Source: Saposhnikovia divaricata (taxonomy: Eukaryota > Streptophyta > Magnoliopsida > Apiales > Apiaceae). Taken from it: DNA of 64,000 bases. A program made the position numbers and the translations under genes. Shown here piece by piece: positions 45,624 through 56,500 of the stretch (position 1 is its first letter; each line of letters begins with the position of its first letter). Location: contig CM071596.1 of NCBI GenBank assembly GCA_036435485.1, positions 67,071,001-67,135,000 of the forward strand. Direction: 5' to 3'. The notes beneath the pieces were generated by a model that saw only the letters and a program-made list of their open reading frames with translations, made no database searches and was not told the origin of the DNA.

Positions 45624-48600
45624 TGTAACACCCCCAGATCCGGGGTCAGGGATCTGGTGGTTACGGTCTTACATCCATTCATAATACTTGACTTGAGTCC
45701 ACAATAAATAAATCACATGCTGTGACCCCACAATAATTACCACTCACACACACAACAGTTATAGTCCCAGAGATGAAATTGAAATAAGTCTTACATTAAA
45801 GGGTTACGAATAAAAGTTATTACAATCCCAAAAGGATAACATCATAGGTTTAAACGTTTTGCCGTTGATTACATTAATTATACATATAGTTAAACAGGAA
45901 ACAAAAGCTGTCTAACTATGCTACCTCAGCAATGGCGGCTAGCATCTCAGCGGGTAGTCCGGTGGGTCGGGTAACCTGCTTGCGCCGAGTGCGCCTGACG
46001 CGAGCCATCTGTCCTAGCTGTTGTTGTGACATAATATAAACAAGGCAAGGGTGAGCGAAAGCCCACCAACAAATATATAACTGAACGATAATTTAAAACA
46101 GTTCAAAGCTATCTTTTAAACCATATGCCATGCATTTACGGAAATGATGCCAGTATCATATGAACGATGAAGTTACAAGGTAACTTAAAGTATTTGTTTG
46201 AAGAAATATCTGCTACATCAAAGTAAGCGAGATATTATTATCGTTATTAAGAAGAGGAACTTGCAAGAAAGGGTTGCAATTCCAGTTATGACTCTTTTCC
46301 AACTCTGCCAACAGTAATCATGTTGCAGGAAATAAATGAATTTGGATGATGAACCAATGATGGAGTATTCACCGCGCCCGCTGTTCCAATCTTGATGATC
46401 AGTCGAGATCGTACAGCTCAATTTAGATTTACTACCGGTAGAAGGAAGAACTGACGGCTTTACTTGTCTACCGCCTTACTAGCTCTCCCCGGCCAACGGT
46501 TGGGCCAAGGGGATGGACCGGCGCTACTCGGCCTCTTACACGACTCCTAGTTCAAATAGAGTTCATGATTCTGAATATAACGTTCGTCCCCCTTTCCCCA
46601 AGTATAATACTTGTTGATAAGACTCCACAAAGTAGTCGTATCTAGTTGGAAAGGAAAATTTACCAATAACTCCCAAGCTATTACTTGGTAACGGATATCA
46701 ACTTGTTCCAGTAATCTTACCCCTCGAAAGATGAGAAGGTAAACAACGACTTAATAAGTCAACAGCACCCGAGTTGCGGGTGAAGGGAATACTTTATGAC
46801 CGGGAAGTCGACAAGATAAATAACATTTTTCCAAGTAAGGTTCCCTTATTATTAAGAAGATAGACTCAAAGATGAATGATGTCTGGGAACCTTTCTTGAT
46901 ATAAGATTAATAATAATATGACTTCGAAATATCTTCTGTAATAATCGAAGAAGATTAACCTTATCGAGATTATTCTAAGTATGGAATAAATATTCAGAGA
47001 ATATTTATTGAGTTAAAATATTGAAAGAATATTTGGGAATATGAAAGAATATTTTTAATCAGAGTATTTCTCAAAATAATCCCTGAAGAAATATCAGGAG
47101 AATATTTATTGAATAAATAAATATTTAAATGAATATTCAAAACAATATTCATTAATTAATAAGACCTGAAAAGAATATTTAAGGTAATATTCATGATTAA
47201 TTAGGAATTTAAATGAATATTCAAAAGTAATATTCATTTAATGAATAATATCCTAAATGAATATCAAGTAATATTCATTTAGTAATCCAAGCCTTAAGGA
47301 ATATTCGAAATAATATTCGATAATTAAATCAAGCTTCAGATGAATATTAAAATAATATTCATCAAGTATTTAATAATGAATATTCAAAAGTAATATTGAT
47401 TTAATAAAATAATAATCTAAAAGAATATCCAAAATAATATTCATTTAATAGTCTCATCTTTAGAAGAATATTCGAAATAATAGTCGATAATCAATTCGAC
47501 TCTGAATGAATATTGAGAAATATTATTCGTTGAATAGTTACGTTCAAATAATTATTTGAAGTAAGGATCGTCAAAATAATTAGTCTCGAACGAATATTCA
47601 AATAATATCCGTCGCCCAAATAATAGAAAATATTTACTTAAATATTTTCTTCCGAGGTAATCTCGATATATCAAGGAATATTGACTCCCGGTCTATTTTT
47701 GATTAATAAGATATATACGCCCTTCTATGAGGGTCTTACAATAACCGGCTTATAACTGATATATAACTATCTAGCTTATAAGCCAACAATAACATTTAGG
47801 GAACAAGTATATCAATTCAACTTGAAAGTAGGCATGCATGCAATGGCATATGTATATCAGCAATCATATATATATATTTATTCAATCACAACAACAGCCT
47901 AAAAGAAGGGAATTGAAACTTGCCTGGTAGTCGAGTACGGTAAGGGGTAGTGGTAGCGGGTCCCGGTTCAGCCTGGTGATCTATAAATAGCCAAGGCATT
48001 CGGAATTAATCACTTAACATATTAAACGTTAAGTTATACTTAAATCGAAACACGTTCTCGAGTCATCTCGTTATACCCCTTTTAGTGGATTACTTATTAT
48101 CACTGATCCGACCCGACATTCGTTCGTTAATACGACATGTCACTGCACTTATACTTGGGACATACTTAAGTCATATGAGTTCTAAGGTTGATCGTTACGA
48201 ACCAATATTTTACTCCGAGTTTTATCGCCCGTTTTCTAAGCGTTTTACCAAAGTTATAAAAGAGTCGTCTTTTAGGGGTTCGTTCTCGTTTAACCTTGAC
48301 TCGAACATTTTTAATAAATCGAAAAATGCTCTTTTTGACATACGGTTTTCTTTCACACCTTCCTTCTTACCCCTAGTATTTATTTACCAAGATTCGCCAT
48401 GACGTTACATTGTGTACGAGGGTTCAATTTCAGTTACGAACTTTTGTTTACGGATTCGAACTACTTTTAGTAATTTAGTCATAAATCCTAAACCGTAAGT
48501 CCGTTTCACGTGATCTTTATATCAAAACGAAGCTTATAACATAATCTAGCCTTTCATGGCAAAATCCGAGACTGGACAGTGTGTTCATGCTACTGCTAAT

Positions 48601-50155
48601 CACGGTTTCTTAAGGCTAACGACAATCGGGCATTACGACGGCTATGTTTACATGATTTCCAAATTTCAAATCATCCAATAATCATAGTTTCCACTCCAAA
48701 CAACATTTACATGTTATTCAACCATGAACTAAGACCAAGCAATGTCTTTCCGTTCATCTAAACTAATTTCACATTTAATAAATCCCAATCATAATCTTAA
48801 GGTCCTAAACATGCATTAAATCCATATAACTCATCTAAAATACCAAAACTTAAACTAAGAGCTTGGTTTTCAAGAGTGGTATACCTTCCTTGGTGTATGT
48901 ATGAACTTATCAAGCCTTGTTTAGCCCTTATCTAGCCTTAGTATAGCTTGAATATTCAAAAGAAATCAAGAAATAAAAGTTAGTTTATGAAGAACACTAT
49001 TCATCATCATCTTTGATGATTTATTTGAAAATGATAAAGATGAATTTGAAGCTGAAATTTCTAGGAGATCATTACCATGATATGTAGTACTTACCATAAA
49101 AATTTGAAGAACAAGTGATGGTTGGAAGTTGGACTTCCAATTAGCTAAGAATGGGCAGATTTTTATGAAGAAATGGAGAAAAATGGTGGTGGTTTGTTTT
49201 GTTTTGGTGATTTATGGCTAATACATGTATAACCCTTGCATATATAATGGATGCATCTCTTTTAATGTGTTGTTGGCAATCCAATGGTGCCACTTGTTGC
49301 TTCCTCATTGGGCCAAGTGTTGGCACTACAACAAACAACTCCATTTTTGCAAGAATGCAATTACACCACTCATCTTGTAGTTGACTTATAAGGATGTTAC
49401 TTGGGTTTCTCCTTTTCCCACCAATTGCACTTGTTTGTCTCTTGGTTATTTATTCGTTCCTTTGTCCGGGTATTACTCAATTTCCTTGCTTGTTCGTTGA
49501 TCGTTCGAGGGAATAACTCATTCGTTTCTAGTTAGGGTTTTACCGAAAACCTTCTTAATATTTCTAATACTATTCTTCATCTTACTTAATACTTCTCGAA
49601 TTTAAATTCCTTAATTCCCTTTTATAACTCCTTAAGTCTTGTAGTGTCCAGGGAAATCTCGGAGAAAATAAAAGTGCTCTTTTTCTGAATCCGACGGCTT
49701 TTACATACACTTATTTTCTTCCTGGATCACTAATACGAACTCAGAAATCCGTTCCGAATACCGGGTATATCATTATTATAATAATATTCCAAATTCCACC
49801 AAAATCACTATTCATCACTTATTTTTATTTAATTCCTATAATTAGGAAAATGAACCTGGTTCACTCTCGAGTGCTTCTTAACCTTTTTACGGAACCGCTG
49901 GACTTATAATAGATATTGATTTGGATGACACAAGAATAATCTTTCTTGAAGTAATATACTTATATCCTTAGGAGATAGATCATTCTTACCTATGCCGTCA
50001 ACCAAAAGTATTCTGCATGACATGTAAATAATTGAATTCAAATCCATTCCATTCATTTAATAGACATTCGTTACATCGCAGTCATAACCACTATTCATTC
50101 CCATATTATTACATACTAAAAAGTTTTAATTCTATCAAAAATCTGGGTTCTTACA
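45624..50155 (-). mobile_element. 5' LTR of gypsy copy B
   Basis: 4532 bp, full length compared with the 4539-bp LTRs of A. It contains the AATATTC array (about 46976-47650) that the other LTR of B has lost, the + strand TATAAATAG motif at about 47973-47981, and the duplicated target GTGGC at 50156-50160 after its end. Confidence 0.95.
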
Positions 50156-50160
50156 GTGGC

Positions 50161-50893
50161 TCTATCCAAGGAGCAGTGTCCTTCGACACCTAAGGATATA
50201 GAGAGCATGAAAGCAGTTCCTTATGCTTCGGCATGTGGAAGCTTAATGTATGCTATGTTATGTACGAGGCCTGACATCTGCTTTGCTGTAGGCATGGTTA
50301 GTAGATATCAGTCGAACCCAGGTCAGGAACATTGGAGTGCAGTAAAAACTATACTCAAGTATCTGAGAAGGACTAAGGAGTATATGTTAATTTACAAGGC
50401 CTCAGATCTATTTCCTTTGGGATATACTGATTCAGATTTCCAATCAGATAGGGATAAGAGGAAATCTACCTCGGGATATGTTTTTACTTTGGGAGGTGGA
50501 GCCGTTATATGGAGGAGTGTAAAGCAGAAATGCATTGCAGACTCTACCATGGAAGCCGAGTACGTGGCGGCCTCTGAGGCTGCAAAGGAGGCTGTATGGT
50601 TCAGGAACTTCCTTTTGGACTTGGATGTGGTACCTAATTTGCCTAGGAGCTTGACAGTGTATTGTGATAACACTGGTGCTGTGGCAAATTCGAAGGAATC
50701 GCGAGATCACAAAGCAGCTAAACATATTGAACGTAAGTATCATCTCATACGAGGAATCGTAAAGCGAGGAGATATAGTTGTGGCTCACATATCATCAGAA
50801 GACAACCGGGCAGATCCTTTCACAAAGAGCCTGCCAGCCAAAGTTTTTGACAGGCATGTGGAAGCGATAGGAGTCAGATGGATGGACACATAG
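50161..50893 (+). pseudogene. Element G RT end and RNase H
   Basis: Continues the RT frame interrupted at 35716. RT C-terminal region has PYASACGSLMYAMLCTRPDI. RNase H has GYTDSDFQSDRDKRKSTSGY, STMEAEYVAASEAAKEAVW, YCDNTGAV, HIERKYHLIR and ADPFTKSLPA. The stop TAG is at 50891-50893, 70 bp before the 3' LTR. The part visible here is intact; only the insertion and the integrase frameshift break the polyprotein. Confidence 0.93.
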
Positions 50894-50952
50894 TTTTCTG
50901 TGTAATAGTGGATTAAATAAACACTGATATACTCATAGAATATTTTGAGTAT

Positions 50953-50963
50953 AAGTGGGAGAT
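50953..50963 (+). promoter_or_regulatory. Polypurine tract of element G
   Basis: AAGTGGGAGAT directly before the 3' LTR. Confidence 0.85.
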
Positions 50964-52070
50964 TGTTGGTGTATACTGAAAATATTTATTTGAAGTATTT
51001 ACATTTATTTCTGGCCGGTTTAATTGAGAATCATTTAAATGTTTACATATTGTCTAAATATTATATATTGTGAATAATCTAGTATCAAATGGGATACAGA
51101 ATATTAGATTATTAAATACGGTTTATATAATATAATAAGGTTCACAGCACAGGTGGAGTTAGACAATCCACTGGAATGGCTGTAGTATTATTTAGATTAG
51201 TTTATATTGACTAATAAATAATACTAGTATACTATGTGTATATTGAACAGGATCAAATTTAGAATTGTTCCCTAATACTGATTAAGAAGGTGAACTAAGA
51301 TTCTATATTATTATTAATGCTTAGGTTCTTAATCCGGAAATAATAATTGACACGTATATATTATTTACATGCTTTGATTTATATATGAAATAATTCTTTT
51401 GATTTATTTCATTATATTTTGGGTGATGAAATAATATATATGGTGGGATATTATTTATTGAAGGAATCCATGTCCTGATAATATTCGGGTTAATGATGTC
51501 CCCTTGAAAGCTCAAAAAGATTTAATTATGTGAAACCCTGCAGGTGGATTTATTCCGGCATAATTAAATAAAGGTTGAGTGGATAATCAAGGATAAAAGA
51601 TATTAATTAAATGAATTATCAGTAATTTATTTAATTAATGGACATGCGATATTTTAAACATGGGGAATTTAATAAGCAAATAATATTGGAACCGAATTAA
51701 TTAATTAAATTACGGTATTAGGAAAGGTAGTGCAAATATTAATTCTTTAGTGGATTGAATTAATATTTAATTACATTGGGCTAGGCTCAAGATGTAATTA
51801 GAAGGCCCAACCTAATTATCCATGATCCCTATTGTAGCCTATATATATTCCTATTCTCTTCTTGCTGGGGGCTGGTAGAAAAAATTTTGTAGCCACCCAG
51901 GAGCAAGAAGAGAGGTTAACTTGAGAAGACGAAGGCCACACTTCGCTCAAGGGAATTTGGGAATACAATAGAAGAGCGTGGAATCAACCGTTAACAAGGT
52001 GATTTTTCTATTCGTACTCGTTAATTTATTGTATCAAAATTCGCAGTGCCAAGATCTGATTGTCCCAACA
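50964..52070 (+). mobile_element. 3' LTR of element G
   Basis: 1107 bp, near-identical to the 5' LTR (about four substitutions seen). Followed by the duplicated target CCTTG at 52071-52075. Confidence 0.95.
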
Positions 52071-52075
52071 CCTTG

Positions 52076-52170
52076 CTTTGTTTCTTATGACTACACCATT
52101 TTCATCCATCTTATTCCTTAGAACCCATTTTGTTCCAACAATGGTTCTATCCTTTGGTGCAGGCACAAGT
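52076..52170 (-). pseudogene. Element D pol, short piece between G and F
   Basis: - strand codons directly preceding the D RT segment at 14421: the stretch reads a copia linker of the type LVPAPKDRTIVGTKW then LRNKMDENG. It matches F at PRPKNKSVIGARW and RNKLDENG. The right end is cut by insertion of F at 52171. Confidence 0.85.
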
Positions 52171-53261
52171 TGTTAGGTCCAAATGTGTTGTAGAGGGGGG
52201 GTGAATACAACTTTTCGAATATGAGAAGCAATAAAAACGATGCAATAAATGAACACACAGATTCAAGGAATATATTTCTTTATATATAACTTGAAAGGGT
52301 TGCTACAACATTCATTACAAAGTATAACAGAAGTTGAGAGAGAAGTGAATAATACTAAGCTCTGTGTATGCACTCTCTCTTTTTCTCTTGTGTTTTTCTC
52401 TAGAATTGCTCACTAACTAAAACATTACACAAGTACTTCTATTTATACTACATGTAATCTATGTCCTGTAGTCTTCAAAGACTAAGATGTACGTGGCCCA
52501 ATGATGTCCACATAATTCTTGCCTTATCTTGAAAGCTTGGAAATCTGCCAATCAGAAGATGCCATGTGTCATGTTGAAGCTGCACCTAAGTAGAACTTCT
52601 ACTTGAGAATTTCTACTTGGCTATCTCGAAATTCCTAAGTGGAACTTCTACTTGGCTATCTCGAAATTCCTAAGTAGAACTTCTACTTGAGAATTTCTAC
52701 TTAGCCATCCAGAACATTTAGTACTTAGAAAATATTCTGGTCTTCAACTTGAAACTTCAATGCACATCTTGAACTTGTGATATCTTCATGTCTTCTTTAT
52801 TCTTCAACAAGCTCTTGAACATGGTTCTTTATTACTGACATAAACTTGCTATCAATGTCCTGACACTTGATGCACTGGTCTGGTTCATAAGTGACTAGTC
52901 TTGATAGTGTTTCTGCTTCTTGAATAAATTACCATATTCACTGAATAACTTGGCTTTCCAATATTTGCTTTCCTTCTTCTTCACTTGAAATCAATTGGTC
53001 TTGTTGATACTGATAGTTATGATCTTGATTCTTGATTTATCAAATCACTGAGGCATGAACAACTTTAACTTGAACTTCTCTCAATGATTTCTTCTTGGCT
53101 TGATCATAGTTAGCATGTTTAATTGTATCAATTACCTTGTCTTCATTTAGTGTTGATTTCTTGTGACTTCCTGTTCTTGATTGTCTTCTGGTTAAGTATC
53201 TTTTCCTTTAGTTTGAGTTACATTAGTTATAGTGTTACAAGTTTATACACTCTGCCTTTCA
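52171..53261 (-). mobile_element. 3' LTR of element F
   Basis: 1091 bp, + strand TGTTAGGTCC...CTGCCTTTCA. Near the distal end (element direction) is the C-rich tract seen in the D LTR (+ strand GGGGGGG at about 52194-52200). A palindrome-rich patch lies at 52586-52714. The boundary with D is exact: the D pol reading stops at 52170. Confidence 0.85.
52586..52714. repeat. Palindromic repeat patch in F LTR
   Basis: Three close copies of an AAGTAGAAC-TTCTACTT palindrome (one arm changed in the middle copy), separated by GGCTATCTCGAAATTCC or GAGAATTTCTACTTGG segments. Confidence 0.8.
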
Positions 53262-53276
53262 ATCTCCCCCAATTTG
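53262..53276 (-). promoter_or_regulatory. Polypurine tract of element F
   Basis: - strand CAAATTGGGGGAGAT next to the F 3' LTR, nearly identical to that of D. The following 320 bp up to the ORF3 stop hold nothing recognisable. Confidence 0.8.
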
Positions 53277-53598
53277 ATTGTCTAACAATGACATTCAAAT
53301 TAATGAAGGATAACTCAACTAAACAATGAGACGAGAAAAGATAATTAACATTACATTCTTGAATAATATACAATTGAAAAGAACTTGAAAACAATACAAT
53401 GAACTAGAAACAGAATTCGAACCTCGAATTAAAGATCATTTGAATGATTCCTATCACCTGGATTATTTCATATCTTCTAGTCAAACTTATATCACCTTAT
53501 TGGATTCACTCTAAGGTGAATTTCCTCAAGTGAGTTAAAGCAACCGAAAGACATGAAGTTTTTCCAACTTCAAGTTCACACCACTCTGACCTTTAACC

Positions 53599-56500
53599 CT
53601 AATTCCGTTTCCTCTTTCTAGCTTCAGCAGCTTGGTCTCTTTCTTCTTTCTGCCTTTTGCGCTTCTCCTTCTGCTGCTGTTCTTTCTTGTGCACTGGATC
53701 GTGAAGCTGCTTCCACCTAGCATTCAACAGACTTACAGCTTCCATTTCTAGAGGGTTCCTGGGCTCTGGGTTAGGATGTTTGAAAAGCCTTCTGAGTTTA
53801 TCAACCTCCTGAGTAGTCCTGATCTTTGGAATTTCCTCAAAGTTCTTCATTATGAGCTGAGGTTTCCAATGAGATTTAGTGGCTTTGAGATAACGATATA
53901 TCATCTTGGGGTAGCCCTTGACACGGTCAGTATTATAAACACTAGCCGCATCTCGCTCCATTCGCTTCTTCTCCACAATTACTTCAGACAGGTAACTCAC
54001 GAGTCTCTGCTTTTCTTCAACAAACTTGTCTTCCACTTCGCCCCATTTGAACACATATAACACTTTCTCTAGAAATGCAGCATCTTGAGTCTGTAGCAGC
54101 CATTGTCTACTCATATGCAAGAGTGTTTGTTTCTGGTCTGCATCTATGTATGCTAAGGCATCAGCTGTATCATCAGCATAAGAGTGTATCCAGTATACAC
54201 TATCTTTCCCTGGAACGCCAACTGTCTCCCTTATTTCTCCTTGTTCCAGTTCTCCAGAAGGAAGAGTCAAAGCTTCATCTACATTCTTCATTGCTTGAAG
54301 AATATTCCATTTCTTTTCTATCAGCTCCGGCTCAATCTTCACGTTGTCGAGAGGGTTTGGAGCAATGACATCACACTTCCACACCTCATTGCTCTTCAAG
54401 AATATGACTCTTTCAATGATCCTCACGGATTTATCTTTAAGCTCAGAGGCGAATCCCTTACCCATCATTTGTCTACATACAGCTTTAAGAGATTCCACTG
54501 AAAGTTCCATTAAGTCCTTTTCCTCCATGCTCACCCTCTTCATCTTTCCTTGAACCACCATCCGGACAAAATTTGGATAAGCTGAGAATTCTGGACCCTT
54601 GTCCTCTGCTAGCTGCATTAACTGATCCCTGTACAGAATGCTTAGCTCCTCAGATTGAGAGTACTGAATTTTAGTCGCTAGCAAGAACAACTCTGACGCA
54701 GATCTCCTCATTATGAATTGGTCATCCACATATAGGAAAGATGTTGGGACTCCTTCTACCAAAGACAAGATAACTTGCCACTCCTTAAGATTTGCATTGT
54801 ATCCAACCCTGACTTTAGAAATTAATCTCTTCAAAGCATTTATATAGTCCCCAGTCATTGGATTCTGCAAATTCAAGTTGTAGAACAGATCATCTGCATC
54901 CTTGTTATGAACTCCTTTTGCACATGGTCCCATCATTATCTTCCTTGCTTCATCCCATTTCTGCCCTATCCTTCTTTTGTCCAGATCAACTTGAGGATTG
55001 GCTAGCCTTGCAAGCTCATACTCATACTGCTTCCCTTGTAGCTCCACCTTCTGTTCTAGGAACGCAGCATGTTCTTGCATCATCTTCATTTTATGGAACT
55101 GAGCTTGTTCCAAGGCTAACTGTTGAGACTGCAGGGTTTCTTCATCAATAGGATCTTCTTCAGGCATTCCGAAAGACATACCAGCACCTCCACCTTGTTC
55201 CTTCAAAGATCGCTTTACAGCATGTGCGAAAGGTACGTCTTCCATATCAGAATCTGAGTCTAGTACCGCCTGTACTGTTTCCTGATGACTCAGGTCAATA
55301 ACTGGTTCATCTTCTTCAACCATTATTGCCTTACCCTTTCTCCTCCTCAGAGCCTCTTCAGCAACAGCAGGCTCAATTTCTGGTTCCTTGACAAGATCAG
55401 CGGGTTCTTCAATTTCTTCGATGTGAACTGCCTGCTGTCTCGTCTCCTTTCCACTCTCCCCCTTAGGTGAGTTATCCTGAGCTCCACCATGGTCTTCAGA
55501 TCCACCAGCTGCATAGGAACCTCCAAAACCAGAACCAGAGGCTCCCGCTCCACTAGCACCACCTGCACCACCTGCTCCAGCATCGGGGGGAGGTTGTTCC
55601 GACTCGAAGCACTCCGGGGGCACAAAACTTCTGACTGCGAACATCATTCTACTGATCTCCACAGTCATTGTATGCATTGTAGACTCCAATGCCCCCATCC
55701 TCTCATTGAGAGTGCTTCCCAAGACACCACCAGCATGGCCCAAGTCATTGACCTTATTTGTCAAATCATTAAAAGCTGTAGCTTGACTTGCCATTCTTGC
55801 TGCGTAGTCGTCTAGAGCCCTTTGGTTGTTTCCAATATTGATCCCGAACTGCCCCATTGTCTGCCCGAACTGCCTCATCTGATGTTCCATTGAAGTCATA
55901 CGAGTATCAAAATTTTCAATATTAAGGGACGGTGTTTGGTTTAGGTGACCTCGCTCTAATACGCGTTCTGTTGGTATTTGGCGCTCGGTTTCGGGCCTTA
56001 AAAATGAAGGTCCCTCTCTCCCTAACCTCTCACACACACTCCCTGTCTCACACTCGTGTATGTCTTCAATGATTGATCCAAATAGTGAAGCAGTACCTGC
56101 AGAAAATTGATAAGAAATGTTGTTGACAGTTATAGGATCAAATTCTGTTTGTTCCTGAGTTGGAATCTCAGTCTGAGAGGCTGCAAAGTGTCCTTGTACG
56201 ACATCAGAACCGATCCTCTTTGCAGCATCAGTACGTACCGGTGAAGGTACGGCTGAAGTTCTTAATACTTCATGTCCTCTTGAAGCAACAGTATCATCAA
56301 GAGGCATATCCTCCTCACCAAAATCAAAATCCCTATGTGCAGAATGTTCAAGGGGTGAACCACTCGCGTGAGGTGGAGTGGTTGCGTGTGACACGCTAGG
56401 GTTTGACTGTGGTTGTGAAGTAGCAGTGTGGAAAAGTTTGGCTTTCTTGCGAATAAGTTGCTGCTCTTCGGGTTCATTCTCCTCATCATCTTGTATAAAT

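Larger units (their letters stand above)
35717..50155 (-). mobile_element. Gypsy copy B, Tekay-type chromovirus, complete
   Basis: 14,439 bp, flanked by GTGGC at 35712-35716 and 50156-50160. The 3' LTR is shortened (35717-39406) and the 5' LTR is full (45624-50155). The internal region is 6217 bp against 6185 in A, explained by a 33-bp insertion in the extra ORF and a 1-bp loss in gag. Same family and orientation as A, but inserted independently at a different site. Inactivated by one frameshift between gag and pol and one TAG in the extra ORF. Confidence 0.96.
14422..52070 (+). mobile_element. Element G: complete Ty1/copia element hosting A and B
   Basis: TG...CA LTRs of 1107 bp each (14422-15528, 50964-52070), flanked by CCTTG at 14417-14421 and 52071-52075. 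Subtracting A, B and their duplicated target bases leaves about 7.94 kb. Order: LTR, Met-type primer binding site, about 1.7-kb leader, gag, protease, integrase, RT, RNase H, polypurine tract, LTR. I see about four mismatches between its LTRs, so the insertion is recent. I do not assign its copia lineage with confidence; the SIRE-type features of D and F are absent. Confidence 0.93.
5891..52170 (-). mobile_element. Element D: SIRE/Maximus-type copia, partial, interrupted by G and F
   Basis: D occupies 5891-14421 and, after the nested element G and its duplicated CCTTG, 52076-52170. Its gag, protease and integrase lie right of F beyond the window. Order in element direction: RT-RNase H, repeat-rich spacer, ORF3, polypurine tract, 3' LTR. 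SIRE-type assignment rests on the D-type RT/RNase H motifs (YVDDIIFGS, STAEAEYIAAG), the GGGGGAGAT polypurine tract, an LTR with TGTTA/TAACA ends and a C-rich tract near its end, and a long ORF after pol. The five bases left of it are GTTGC; the matching duplication is not in the window. Confidence 0.8.

Noticed and set aside
15741..50155. A and B as one segmental duplication
   Set aside because: Each has its own five-base target duplication and different flanking sequence from different parts of G, so they are independent insertions.
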